Shown here one piece after another: positions 1-8,421 of a stretch of 64,000 nt of DNA. The stretch is from Methylomonas rosea (GTDB lineage: Bacteria; Pseudomonadota; Gammaproteobacteria; Methylococcales; Methylomonadaceae): positions 38,330 through 102,329 of the forward strand of contig NZ_JANIBL010000006.1 in NCBI RefSeq assembly GCF_024505055.1, in the 5' to 3' direction. The position numbers and the translations under genes were made by a program. Each line of letters begins with the position of its first letter. Within the stretch, counting starts at the first letter, position 1. The notes below the pieces were generated by a model. That model did no database searches. It had not been told where the DNA came from and saw only the letters and a list, made by a program, of their open reading frames with translations.

Positions 1-79
1 GACAGGCCTCGATGAAATATAAATTGAAAATGTTGGCAAAAAGCCTTAAGTCAGATTAGCGAAGCGTAATCGTTCGAAA

Positions 80-340
80 TTGAGGCCTTTATTCCCAGGA
101 AAACGCTTCGCTATTCGAAGCTACCAGGAATATACAATTTATCCTTTTAGGCTTATCGAAATGATTTACTTAATTGTTAGCTTGTATTTTGCCGTGATGG
201 CACTCTGTATTTCTTTGGAGATGCTGGTTAAAAATACATTAAGAAAGTCCGAAGACAAAATGAGCAGGATGCAGTTTTTGCTTCATGCGCTTAATTCCAC
301 TGCAATTTTATTAGTTGCTTGGTCTTGTTTCAAAAATTAA
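80..340 (+). CDS. Small AT-rich hypothetical membrane protein
   Basis: I do not recognise this protein. The frame is 86 codons, but a likelier start is the ATG at 161, which gives 59 residues beginning MIYLIVSLYF. From there it has a hydrophobic N-terminal helix, a short basic/acidic middle (KNTLRKSEDKMSRMQ) and a second hydrophobic helix near the C terminus, the shape of a two-span inner-membrane protein. No clear ribosome-binding site precedes either start. Base composition is clearly more AT-rich than the genes after it. It lies about 200 bases upstream of an M16 protease and a C39 exporter, but it has no double-glycine leader, so a role as exported precursor is not supported. It may be the end of an upstream block or spurious. 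Confidence 0.4.
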   Translation: MRPLFPGKRFAIRSYQEYTIYPFRLIEMIYLIVSLYFAVMALCISLEMLVKNTLRKSEDKMSRMQFLLHALNSTAILLVAWSCFKN

Positions 341-536
341 ATTTCTTTTGTAGTTAAGTACGATTATAGAAACGTAGTGGGACGAATTTTAATCTGTCAT
401 CCTGACAAACACTATTCAATTATTGGATCTGCCTTGTCTTGACGAAAAAACTAAATTTCCGTGAACTTTCCAAATTTAATGACTGCTTAAACTATTTATC
501 CTGTTGTCTATTTATTCTTAGAAAGGAGTCTTGCCC

Positions 537-3347
537 ATGAATCGTACCCGCTCGACCTTAATAGCATGTTTATTACTAACTCTCGTCAACGTTGGTACCG
601 GGCACGCTACGGAAAATAAAACAAACAGCGCCGCCGCCGAAAAATACGGCGCGATCGAACGGCAATTCGAGAACGGTTTCCGGGCCTTATTGGTTCCCAA
701 TAGTACGGCCGAGCAGACGGCGGTGACGCTGGTGTATTTCAGCGGTTCGCTCGCCGATCCCCAGGGAAGGTCGGGCCTCGCACATTTGCTGGAGCATTTG
801 CTGTTTAGCGCGCCCACGACGCAGGGCAAACACGCACTGGTTAGCGAGATGGCGCGCCGCAACATTGCCTATAACGGCAATACCAATTTCGACCGCACTA
901 TCTACCACACGGCCTTTTCAAGCGACCAGCCCACTTTGAACTGGCTGCTGGAACAAGAGGCTTTGCGCATGCATAAACTGACGATTACGGAAGCGGATAT
1001 TGCCAGAGAATTGCCCGTGGTATTGCGAGAAAAGGAGCTTGGCGATAGCAATCATCAGCAAAAATTGGCGCAACAAGTACTGCCGGCTGTCACTCGCTTT
1101 GCCCCCTATGGTCGTCCGCCGATAGGTAACGAAGCCGAATTACGCGGTATCGCAATCGACGACGTCCGGGCTTTTTATCGGACACACTATCGCCCCGGCA
1201 ATGCGCTGTTGATCATTACCGGCCGATTTGACGTTGCCGCAACCTGGAAGCAACTGGAAACTCATTTTGGTGGGATTAAATCTTCCAAAATCGGGCCGCC
1301 CCCCACATTCCAGGCGGCATCCGGAGGGGAGAGTAGCGACTCGCAGCGGAGTTTTCGCGGCGACGGCGACGTTGCTTCCGTCTCATTATTTTACCCGTTA
1401 CAGCATTCGTTCGATGCCAAGCATGTTGCGGCCATGGGCCTATTGAGCGGGTTGCTGGCCGGTTCTCCGGCCAGTCGTTTACATGAGTCGCTGGTTAGCG
1501 CCGGACAGGCGGCCTCTGTCTCGGCAATGCCGTTGCTATTACGCAATGCGAGTGCATTCGAAGTAGCTGCGCTCCCGCTGACAGCCGATAGCGAAGCGTT
1601 GGAACAGCTCCAAAACACCTTAGCAGTCCAAGTGCAGTCGCTGGGCGATATCCCGTTCACGGAACAAGAACTGGAGCGTGCCAAAAACTTGGTACGCAAC
1701 GAAGCTTTACACGTGCAATCTCAAGCCGCCGCCTTCGGCTACCGATTGGCTGAATTTGCATCCATCGGCGACTGGCGGCTGTGGTTCGAGAGCATCGACG
1801 CGACCCAAGAAATGTCTTTGCCGGAGATTCAGCAAATAGCCAAAACGGTTTTCCAGCAGAGCACCCCGGTTGCGCAGTTGATGAGCAATCACCACGCGGC
1901 CGGTTTCACAGCGGAAAAGGTATCTGTCGTAGAGCACGCAGCAACCGGCGCGTCACTCCCCGCTTCTGCGCCGACGTATCCGCCGGAAGCTGCAAGCCCA
2001 GCGAGTAACGACGCGACGGCGGCGGCCCTCGATGCGCAAATGGAGCGCTTTACCATCCACGAGTCGCTGGCGGTCGCCCTCTGGCCTAAGCCGATACCGA
2101 CCGGCCGCGTGCAAGGCCTGTGGAATCTGCGCATGGGCACGGCGGAAAGTATGTTCGGCAAACGTATTTTGGCGGACGTAACCGGCAGTCTGTTGGCCCA
2201 CGGCTCAAACACTTTGGATCGGCAGCAATGGTTCGATCGCTTGGTTGCTTTGGATGCACACTTGTCGATGACGCCCGCGGACGACCGCTTGTCGATTCGT
2301 TTCGATCTGCCCGCTAAATCATTGCCGGAATTTCTTGGCATACTGATTGATGTTCTTCGAAATCCGGCATGGCCGGAGCAGGGATTCACGGAAGTCAGAA
2401 ACCGGTTGCAAGTCGCCTACCAAAGCCAGGGCGCAAAACCGCAAGTCGTTGCGGAAGAAGCCCTCACGGCATTCACCAACCAATATCCTATCGGTGACAT
2501 CCGTCGTGAACCAGGCATAGTGGAAGCGCTCGCTGCTTTGGAACGTATCGAGTTAACCGATGTAAAAGCCTTCCATGCCGATTATTACGGCACGAACGGC
2601 GAATTGATACTGTCCGGGGAGTTTGATGTAAAGGCAACACGCCGGCAGTTGGAAAGCCTGTTAGGTTCTTGGCACAGCAAGCAAGCCTACCAAAGGCCGC
2701 CGGTGCCTTACGCCGCATTGGCTCCCGGCCAGCATTTCATTGCCGTACCCGAGGGCGCGCACGGCATTTACACGGCTCAGCTCAGACGACCCTTGCAAGC
2801 GGACGACACCGACGCGATGGCTTTGGCGCTGGTTAATTTTGTGTTGGGTGAGGATGTGCTGCAATCCCGCCTTGGTCAACGTCTGCGTCAACAAGAGGGC
2901 ATTTCCTACGGCGTGGCCAGCAAGATGAGCGCATCGGCCTTCGAACCGCGAGCCACCCTCACCATCAATGCCACCTATGCGCCGTCGCTGCGGCAACAGC
3001 TCTCAAAAGCCGTGCATGAGGAATTGGCGCTGCTGGTAAAAAACGGACTCACCGAGGCGGAGCTCAACAGCGCAAAAGATAACTGGCGTCATCGCAATGA
3101 CCTGAGCAAGCTCGACCACGACAAGCTGTTTGCTAAGCTGAATCTGCTATTGCGCTTGCGCCGCGATATGCAGTACTACGCCGAACTCAATACCCGTGTT
3201 GAAGCCTTGACGCTGGCTCAGGTGAACGAGGCGATTGCGCGCCATGTCAATCCCGATGAATTACTGGAGATTTTTGTCGATGCCGAAATCGGTGCGGCGG
3301 CGAATGCCTCAAATGAAGCCGTTCGCGGTGAACCGGTCGAACCCTGA
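537..3347 (+). CDS. M16 family zinc metalloprotease (pitrilysin-like, two-domain)
   Basis: This is a secreted or periplasmic zinc protease of about 936 residues with two M16 halves. The start is set at the ATG at 537, with AGGAG about 8 bases upstream; a TTG at 531 is in frame but too close to that site. Residues 1-25 form a signal peptide ending near GTGHA. The inverted zinc motif HLLEH lies near residues 83-87, with the third zinc ligand probably a Glu near residue 165 (VVLREKE). The C-terminal half carries the usual R..EGISYGV substrate-clamp segment near residue 785. The last dozen residues (RGEPVEP) come from a dispersed DNA repeat. A C39 ABC exporter starts 45 bases later, so the protease probably processes or degrades an exported peptide. 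The substrate is unknown. Confidence 0.9.
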   Translation: MNRTRSTLIACLLLTLVNVGTGHATENKTNSAAAEKYGAIERQFENGFRALLVPNSTAEQTAVTLVYFSGSLADPQGRSGLAHLLEHLLFSAPTTQGKHALVSEMARRNIAYNGNTNFDRTIYHTAFSSDQPTLNWLLEQEALRMHKLTITEADIARELPVVLREKELGDSNHQQKLAQQVLPAVTRFAPYGRPPIGNEAELRGIAIDDVRAFYRTHYRPGNALLIITGRFDVAATWKQLETHFGGIKSSKIGPPPTFQAASGGESSDSQRSFRGDGDVASVSLFYPLQHSFDAKHVAAMGLLSGLLAGSPASRLHESLVSAGQAASVSAMPLLLRNASAFEVAALPLTADSEALEQLQNTLAVQVQSLGDIPFTEQELERAKNLVRNEALHVQSQAAAFGYRLAEFASIGDWRLWFESIDATQEMSLPEIQQIAKTVFQQSTPVAQLMSNHHAAGFTAEKVSVVEHAATGASLPASAPTYPPEAASPASNDATAAALDAQMERFTIHESLAVALWPKPIPTGRVQGLWNLRMGTAESMFGKRILADVTGSLLAHGSNTLDRQQWFDRLVALDAHLSMTPADDRLSIRFDLPAKSLPEFLGILIDVLRNPAWPEQGFTEVRNRLQVAYQSQGAKPQVVAEEALTAFTNQYPIGDIRREPGIVEALAALERIELTDVKAFHADYYGTNGELILSGEFDVKATRRQLESLLGSWHSKQAYQRPPVPYAALAPGQHFIAVPEGAHGIYTAQLRRPLQADDTDAMALALVNFVLGEDVLQSRLGQRLRQQEGISYGVASKMSASAFEPRATLTINATYAPSLRQQLSKAVHEELALLVKNGLTEAELNSAKDNWRHRNDLSKLDHDKLFAKLNLLLRLRRDMQYYAELNTRVEALTLAQVNEAIARHVNPDELLEIFVDAEIGAAANASNEAVRGEPVEP

Positions 3348-3350
3348 ACG
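3319..3350 (+). repeat. Partial 'RGEPVEP' type dispersed repeat at the end of the M16 gene
   Basis: The segment CCGTTCGCGGTGAACC followed by GGTCGAACCCTGAACG resembles the short imperfect palindrome found in many copies in proteobacterial genomes (consensus recalled as CCGTTCGTGGTGAGCC then TGTCGAACCATGAACG). Here it encodes the protease's C-terminal VRGEPVEP and its stop codon, so a repeat insertion appears to have rewritten the 3' end of the gene. The match is from memory; copy number cannot be checked here. Confidence 0.5.
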
Positions 3351-3392
3351 ATTGACTGTCCGATTCCATATTGCCAAGGGCCGCCGCAACCA

Positions 3393-5510
3393 ATGAAATA
3401 CCGTAACTACTCACATTATTCGTCTTACTTGCAAACCACCGCGGCCGAATGCGGCTTGGCCTGTTTGGGCTATGTCGCCGCCTGCCACGGCGCCGAACAC
3501 ACCATGAGCGACTTGCGCGCAAAGTATGCGGTGTCACTACGCGGCTCCACTCTGATGGATTTGGTCGGTATCGGGGCGGCGCTCGGGTTCTCATGCAGAC
3601 CGTTACGCCTGGAATTGAACGAACTCGACCAACTCAGTCTACCCTGTATTTTGCATTGGCAAATGAGCCATTTTGTGGTGCTTAAAAAAGTGACGCGCGG
3701 GCGGGTGCTGATCCATGACCCGGCCAAGGGCGAAAGAGTAGTTTCTCCGGCCGAAGTCAACAAACTGTTTACCGGGATGGCGTTGGAGCTGACGCCCTCG
3801 CCGGCGTTCGAACGCATAGCACCCACGCCGCATATTCCCATCGCCAAACTGGTCGGCAAGGTCGAAGGCCTGATACGGAGCTTGACGCAAATAGCGGTAT
3901 TGGCCGTTGCCATGCAACTATTCGCATTGTTGACGCCGATAGTCGCGCAATGGATCGTGGACGGTGCGATTGTGTCCGGCGACCGGGACTTCCTGCTGGT
4001 ATTGGCCTTGGCTTATGCCTTGATTGCCGTGATTAAAATCGTCCTGGAAGCCGTCAGAAGCTGGCTGGCCATCGTGCTGGCGACGCAGTTTAATCTGCAA
4101 TGGGCCGGTCGCATTATTGGCCATCTGTTAAAGCTGCCCGTGCATTGGTTCGAAATGCGGCACACCGGCGATATCGTGTCCCGGTTTCAATCGATGCAAG
4201 CTATTCAACAAACGCTGACCGGCAAATTAGTGGAAGTGGTCTTGGACGGCGGATTCGGTTTAATTGTCCTGGCGGTGATGTTGTTGTACAGCCCCATGTT
4301 GAGCGCTTTCGCCATCGCCGCCGCATTGGCCTATCTGCTGATCCGCGTTTTGCCCCATGGCATTTACCACCGACTAACCGATGAAGCATTGGCGCTCGAA
4401 GCCAAGGCGCAAAGCCATTTTCTGGAAAGCATTCGGGCCGTTCACACCACGAAGTTGGCGGGTTTGGAAGAGCAGCGCCGGGCGCGCTGGCTGAATTTGT
4501 TCGTGGCCGGCGTCAATAAACGCATTGGCGCGCAAAAAATGTCACTTGGATTTTCGCTCGGTTATAGTGCGGTGTTTGCCGCCGAAGCCATCACCGTACT
4601 GGCGGTGGGCGCGACCATGGTCATGGACAACGCCCTGACCGTCGGCATGTTGATGGCGTTTATTTCGTACAAGGACGACTTTACGTCGAGAATGCAACGG
4701 CTGATCGACAACCTGATGTCGATGCGCATGATCAGTCTGCATGTGGAGCGTTTAGCGGATATTGTCTTGGCGGAAAAGGAACATACCGACGGCTTCGCGG
4801 CGGACAAAGTCATCAACCGAAAGGATTTCAGCCCCAGCATCGAGTTTAAAAACCTGGGCTTTCGCTACGGCGCGAATATGCCGTGGGTATTTCGCAATTT
4901 GCATCTGTCCATCCAACCCGGCGAACACATCGCCATCGTCGGCCCTTCCGGTTGCGGAAAGAGTACCTTGGTCAAACTCTGCTTGGGCTTGCTCGAACCG
5001 ACCGAAGGCGTCATTGAAATCGACGGCATGCCTTTAAGCCAATTCGGATTGGCAAACTGGCGCCGGCTGGTGGGGGCAGTGTTGCAGGAAGACCAGTTAT
5101 TCTCCGGGAGCCTTCAGGAAAATATTTCCGGATTCGACTTACAAACCAATTTCGAGCTGCTTAAACAAAGCGCTCAACTCGCCGGCGTCGACAATGAAAT
5201 CGAGGTTTTACCCATGCGTTACCTATCCCAGGTGGGCGACATGGGCAGCAGCTTCTCCGGTGGGCAGAAGCAACGGCTCATCATTGCACGGGCGCTCTAC
5301 AAAGTGCCGTCGGTACTGGTCCTGGACGAAGCGACCAGCCACCTAGATGTCGACAAAGAACGGAAGGTGAATTTGGCAATCAATTCGTTAAACATCACCC
5401 GCCTAACTATCGCCCATCGACCGGAAACCATAGGCATGGCGGACAGAGTCGTATGTCTGGATTCAAGCTTGTGCCACGATAGCGCGGTCGGTAGTTTCTG
5501 TGTCAACTAA
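3393..5510 (+). CDS. Peptidase-containing ABC exporter (C39 peptidase, bacteriocin/RiPP type)
   Basis: A 705-residue inner-membrane exporter that cleaves a leader and translocates the peptide. The N-terminal C39 cysteine-protease domain (about 1-135) keeps its catalytic set: Gln14, Cys20 in ECGLACL, His93 in QMSHFVVL and Asp109 in IHDPAKG. A six-helix membrane domain follows (about 160-440). The ATPase domain has Walker A GPSGCGKST (near 517), signature SFSGGQKQR, Walker B VLVLDEATS and a final IAHR switch histidine. It resembles CvaB/LagD-type transporters, which cut after a double-Gly motif. A weak AAGGG precedes the ATG. It follows the M16 protease on the same strand, so the two probably form an operon. 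No HlyD-type adaptor or precursor gene is visible nearby. Confidence 0.92.
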   Translation: MKYRNYSHYSSYLQTTAAECGLACLGYVAACHGAEHTMSDLRAKYAVSLRGSTLMDLVGIGAALGFSCRPLRLELNELDQLSLPCILHWQMSHFVVLKKVTRGRVLIHDPAKGERVVSPAEVNKLFTGMALELTPSPAFERIAPTPHIPIAKLVGKVEGLIRSLTQIAVLAVAMQLFALLTPIVAQWIVDGAIVSGDRDFLLVLALAYALIAVIKIVLEAVRSWLAIVLATQFNLQWAGRIIGHLLKLPVHWFEMRHTGDIVSRFQSMQAIQQTLTGKLVEVVLDGGFGLIVLAVMLLYSPMLSAFAIAAALAYLLIRVLPHGIYHRLTDEALALEAKAQSHFLESIRAVHTTKLAGLEEQRRARWLNLFVAGVNKRIGAQKMSLGFSLGYSAVFAAEAITVLAVGATMVMDNALTVGMLMAFISYKDDFTSRMQRLIDNLMSMRMISLHVERLADIVLAEKEHTDGFAADKVINRKDFSPSIEFKNLGFRYGANMPWVFRNLHLSIQPGEHIAIVGPSGCGKSTLVKLCLGLLEPTEGVIEIDGMPLSQFGLANWRRLVGAVLQEDQLFSGSLQENISGFDLQTNFELLKQSAQLAGVDNEIEVLPMRYLSQVGDMGSSFSGGQKQRLIIARALYKVPSVLVLDEATSHLDVDKERKVNLAINSLNITRLTIAHRPETIGMADRVVCLDSSLCHDSAVGSFCVN

Positions 5511-5709
5511 AAAAGGCTATTCCGCCGGGCAAAGAATTCGAATTGTAGGTCGGCGATTGCTCTACTGGAAATCCATTGCTGGACAAAAGCAAAAAGACAG
5601 GGCCCTATAAGGGACTAATTACTAATAGGCTATGCCTCCGCTAGTTTAAGAACTCTCTGTGCCCGGTTGAACCTACAGCAGACTATTGGCTCACAGCAGT
5701 GTATTGAAA
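5511..5709. other. Intergenic gap between convergent exporter and peroxidase genes
   Basis: About 200 bases between two convergent genes. I see no ORF with a ribosome-binding site and no strong hairpin followed by a T run. Confidence 0.4.
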
Positions 5710-7026
5710 CTATCTGCTCATACGTAAAATACGATTTAAGTGCGCTTTGGATAGTCTGCCTTTTATCATTTTTTTAGGTTGCGCAAAAGGTGATGGCGAC
5801 CAAGGTGGGACACGACGATCATGGCCCCATTTTGGATAGTCGTCGGTTAAGGTTTTCATAAAGGCGACGATTGCTTTTTCCTCTTCGTCACTCAAATGAA
5901 GATCCCCTAGCTCGTCACCATTCAAATTTTCGCTAACCTCGGGTGCGGGCCAGCCGGTTTTGCCGAATCCCGGATGATTGATGTCATCGACGTAACCCAA
6001 GGAGTCCCGGGTGTTATAAAAATGTACGATTTGCTCCAAACTCGCCATCGAACCGTTGTGACCGTAAGGCGCGGTCAGAGCGATATTTCTCAAGGACATA
6101 ACTTTGTGTTTGCCTAATTCGTTTACAGCATCGGTTGTTAAATCGGTCCGTGCTCCAAGCCCCGGATTTGGTTCTGGGTTGCCGGGTATGTTGACATTAC
6201 GTGGAAGGCCAATGTTGTCATAACTAAAATCGGTAAACAAAGGCGGCTCGACTGTGCCGTCTTCTGCGACAGTCGCTTCACTGACATGGCAGGCGGCACA
6301 ATTACCTTTATCCTCGCGGTTGAACAATTCGAATCCTTGGGCCTCCAGAGGAGTAAAACTGGTTTTACCGGACAATACATAATCGAATTTGGAGTTGAAT
6401 TTATTGAACACCGCGCTTTCTTCGTAGTTACTGATGGCCTTAGCTACCAATTGATAGAGTTGCGAGACTTTTTCTGAATCAGCGATTTCAATTAAGTTTA
6501 ATCCATAGACTTGGCGAAATAGACGCCGATACGTTTTATCCCGCTGTAATCGACTAACCACGGCCAACTCGTTAGGCATGGCCATTTCAACTGGATTCAG
6601 AAAAGGCATCTTGGCCTGTTCAATCAGATTACTGGCTCGGCCGTTCCAAAATTGCCCACCTATATATAAACCGTCCGCATCGTTATCCTCGTCCTCCACA
6701 TGCCAGTGGAATTCAGGGCTATAGGCGGCATAACCGGCGCTAGGTGCGTTAAGCCCGCCGGTCAAGCCTGGAATCGAGCCATCCGATACCGCGCTACCTG
6801 TTTTCACGTTATCAGGGTCGACAAAACCCGGCACTATTTTGGTTACTAACGATTTGGCTCGTGCGGGTTTTAGACTATGACAACTTTCGCAAGACTGATT
6901 TTTATTCAAAGACAAGTTCTTGTCGCTGAACAGGCGCTCGCCCAATTGTTGTTCGAGGCTCAGTTGCTGATTCGCAAAAATATTCATGCTGGTGGAAAGT
7001 AAAGCTAGCGCGATTAAACGTTTCAT
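5710..7026 (-). CDS. Di-heme cytochrome c peroxidase / MauG-family protein
   Basis: A periplasmic di-heme enzyme of about 439 residues. The start is the ATG at 7026, which gives a clean signal peptide (MKRLIALALLSTSMNIFA) with a purine-rich AGGGGA upstream; the open frame extends 31 codons further without purpose. Two heme-attachment motifs are present, CESCH at 46-50 and CAACH at 243-247. Between them is the family segment QFWNGRASNLIEQA..PFLNPVEM. The family either reduces H2O2 (CcpA) or oxidises a partner protein (MauG, MbnH); the sequence does not decide which. A Fur-box-like site lies about 40 bases upstream of the start and the gene adjoins iron-uptake genes, so iron-controlled expression is likely. 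The C terminus ends in a short basic tail. Confidence 0.88.
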   Translation of the reverse strand: MKRLIALALLSTSMNIFANQQLSLEQQLGERLFSDKNLSLNKNQSCESCHSLKPARAKSLVTKIVPGFVDPDNVKTGSAVSDGSIPGLTGGLNAPSAGYAAYSPEFHWHVEDEDNDADGLYIGGQFWNGRASNLIEQAKMPFLNPVEMAMPNELAVVSRLQRDKTYRRLFRQVYGLNLIEIADSEKVSQLYQLVAKAISNYEESAVFNKFNSKFDYVLSGKTSFTPLEAQGFELFNREDKGNCAACHVSEATVAEDGTVEPPLFTDFSYDNIGLPRNVNIPGNPEPNPGLGARTDLTTDAVNELGKHKVMSLRNIALTAPYGHNGSMASLEQIVHFYNTRDSLGYVDDINHPGFGKTGWPAPEVSENLNGDELGDLHLSDEEEKAIVAFMKTLTDDYPKWGHDRRVPPWSPSPFAQPKKMIKGRLSKAHLNRILRMSR

Positions 7027-7064
7027 ACCCAATCCCCTATTATGTGTGCGGCCATTATACAATT

Positions 7065-7081
7065 GATAATGATTCGTATTG
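7065..7081 (-). promoter_or_regulatory. Fur-box-like operator upstream of the di-heme peroxidase
   Basis: GATAATGATTCGTATTG matches the left two thirds of the Fur consensus (GATAATGATAATCATTATC) and part of the right arm. It sits about 40 bases upstream of the start at 7026, suitable for repression by Fur-Fe(II). Confidence 0.55.
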
Positions 7082-7257
7082 CAGAATTTTTCTAAGGTCT
7101 GGAATGAGCACAAAAACAATCGCTAGGCGACAAATAGCTGGGAAGGAGCGCCGACCAGACAAGCTAATATCCCTAGATACAATGGTGAATAAAGGGATTC
7201 AGCTGGTGCAGTACAGGCCCGGTATTCTTAAAAAATTACTATCAAAGCTAAAATCGG

Positions 7258-7279
7258 TTGCGGGAGTATGCCTCCGCAA
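7258..7279. other. Small GC hairpin in the gap upstream of the peroxidase
   Basis: TTGCGGGAG and CTCCGCAA form an imperfect 8-base stem around TATGC. It lies between the peroxidase promoter and the end of the small gene at 7318. There is no T run, so it is not a clear terminator. Confidence 0.3.
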
Positions 7280-7317
7280 TGACACCGGTGCCTGTAACCA
7301 CTGACTGCTTCTCGCCC

Positions 7318-7605
7318 TCAATCTTTTTTCTTGAAAAAACCGATAGTCAAAAAAGAGTCTGAGATTTCCTTTGTGCTAGCCCGACCGGTAAGCACACGGT
7401 CGATCAGGGTTTTATTAGTTTTAACGTAAAAAGCCACGGCGAGCATTAACGCTACTAATGCTATCCACATCACCACCGCACCTTCGCCTTGAAAACCCGC
7501 AACTATTTTCGCGCCGGTATCCGGAAACAGAATTGCCGCCACAAAATACGAGGACAACGTAACAGAAATCAAGGCGATCATGATCGCGCCTGGATGGTAT
7601 TTCAT
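7318..7605 (-). CDS. Small two-span membrane protein, unrecognised
   Basis: A 95-residue protein I cannot assign to a family. It has two hydrophobic helices, about residues 7-28 (IMIALISVTLSSYFVAAILF) and 42-60 (AVVMWIALVALMLAVAFYV), and a charged C-terminal tail ending FKKKD. The start is well supported: GGAGG lies five bases before the ATG. It is the last of three short minus-strand genes (7946-8158, 7644-7892, this one) spaced 38-53 bases apart behind a strong Fur-box-like site, so it is probably iron-repressed. A helper role for the nearby iron-uptake receptor is inference from position only. Confidence 0.65.
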   Translation of the reverse strand: MKYHPGAIMIALISVTLSSYFVAAILFPDTGAKIVAGFQGEGAVVMWIALVALMLAVAFYVKTNKTLIDRVLTGRASTKEISDSFLTIGFFKKKD

Positions 7606-7643
7606 AAAAACCTCCGAGGGATTTTGCGGCTAGTGCAGTTTTG

Positions 7644-7892
7644 CTAATTAAGTCTGGTGCTGGATTTAACAACAGTAAATCCGGCGCGTTTGCTTTTGTC
7701 TTTTTGACCGGCTCTGGCCTGGTGCGCGGCTTCCGCCATCGTATCGGCAAAACTCAGGAAATCGCTCACTTCCAGGCGCAAAGACATGTTCTGCACATGT
7801 AAATGCACAACACCGCATTCTCGGCAAATCAAGACTTTACTGAATTCGGTAGCCGCCAGACATTCGTGGGTACAAGGTTTCTTACTCATCAT
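7644..7892 (-). CDS. Small cysteine-pair protein (possible zinc ribbon), unrecognised
   Basis: An 82-residue soluble protein. Cysteines at 7 and 11 (CTHEC) and 23 and 26 (CREC), together with His residues in VVHLHVQ, could form a metal site of zinc-ribbon type. The middle (MSLRLEVSDFLSFADTMAEAA) looks like a strand plus helix, and the C-terminal quarter is basic. AAGGAG lies 4 bases before the first ATG (7892) and 7 before the second (7889), so either could be used. It is the middle gene of a short, probably Fur-controlled operon. Function unknown; metal sensing or handling is a guess from the Cys/His content and context. Confidence 0.65.
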   Translation of the reverse strand: MMSKKPCTHECLAATEFSKVLICRECGVVHLHVQNMSLRLEVSDFLSFADTMAEAAHQARAGQKDKSKRAGFTVVKSSTRLN

Positions 7893-7945
7893 TTTACTCC
7901 TTCATAAGACAGCTCAAGCTGTATAAAAAATTCGGTGCTGGAGAC

Positions 7946-8158
7946 TCAATGCCGCTCCGAGTGATGCAGATTCCCACCCAATTTCGACATCGCCAGCAAT
8001 AGAAACATCTTCCAGACTATGCGCTTCGATCTCAAATCCAGACATCTAAAATCGGTGGCATGCAATTCGCCTTTTTCAACCAACGTTGCCAACACCTCCG
8101 GCGCAATCGCCAACCTGACGGCGGAAGGTTCCTGAAAAAATGCCAACAATTTGTTCAC
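7946..8158 (-). CDS. Small protein of the iron-regulated cluster, unrecognised
   Basis: A 70-residue protein that starts at a GTG, preceded by AGGA about 10 bases away. It is mainly helical, with the segment ELHATDFRCLDLRSKRIVWKMFLLLA and a His-rich end (LHHSERH). No signal peptide is evident. I have a vague memory of similar short proteins beside siderophore receptors but cannot name a family. It is the first gene behind the near-palindromic Fur-box-like site at 8188-8208 and leads two further small genes. Confidence 0.6.
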   Translation of the reverse strand: MNKLLAFFQEPSAVRLAIAPEVLATLVEKGELHATDFRCLDLRSKRIVWKMFLLLAMSKLGGNLHHSERH

Positions 8159-8187
8159 GATAAAACATCCTGGATCGAATTTTATTC

Positions 8188-8208
8188 AAATGATAATTAT
8201 TCTCATTT
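8188..8208 (-). promoter_or_regulatory. Near-palindromic Fur box upstream of the small-gene operon
   Basis: A 21-base near-palindrome beginning AAATGATAAT and ending CTCATTT. The arms pair at all but one or two positions and it contains the 7-1-7 pattern typical of Fur (TGATAAT.ATTCTCA). It lies about 30 bases upstream of the GTG start at 8158. It is the clearest operator in the window. Confidence 0.75.
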
Positions 8209-8221
8209 AAAAAGTAAAGCA

Positions 8222-8404
8222 CTACTTCTCTTCAGCTATATCGGCAAAAACCTGGACTTTGCATCGCAAAAGCAGTGACATGCTCGATGAATACCCATGC
8301 TCTAGAACAGTGCATTCTAATTCCCGAAATTCCAGTCGATACCCACCCGGCCCAAGACGTTTCTGTATTGGAAACAGACTGGCAACAAACTCCGGAGTTG
8401 ACAT
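8222..8404 (-). CDS. Possible small ORF between two Fur boxes
   Basis: A 60-residue frame from the ATG at 8404 (MSTPEFVASLFPIQKRLGPGG...). It sits between the two Fur-box-like sites in the divergent gap, so both could frame it. The composition is protein-like and has two cysteines, but no ribosome-binding site precedes the ATG. It may be real and iron-regulated, or chance. Confidence 0.3.
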   Translation of the reverse strand: MSTPEFVASLFPIQKRLGPGGYRLEFRELECTVLEHGYSSSMSLLLRCKVQVFADIAEEK

Positions 8405-8421
8405 TGGCGTCAAAAAAAATA

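Noticed and set aside
80..340. Precursor peptide of the C39 exporter
   Set aside because: No double-Gly or Gly-Ala leader cleavage site, and the sequence is a two-helix membrane protein.
1889..2389. 166-residue minus-strand ORF inside the M16 protease
   Set aside because: It is a shadow of the coding strand: Arg/Ser/Ala-rich, no domain, no ribosome-binding site.
7044..7304. 86-residue ORF over the peroxidase promoter
   Set aside because: It spans the Fur-box-like site, has no homology I recognise and no ribosome-binding site.
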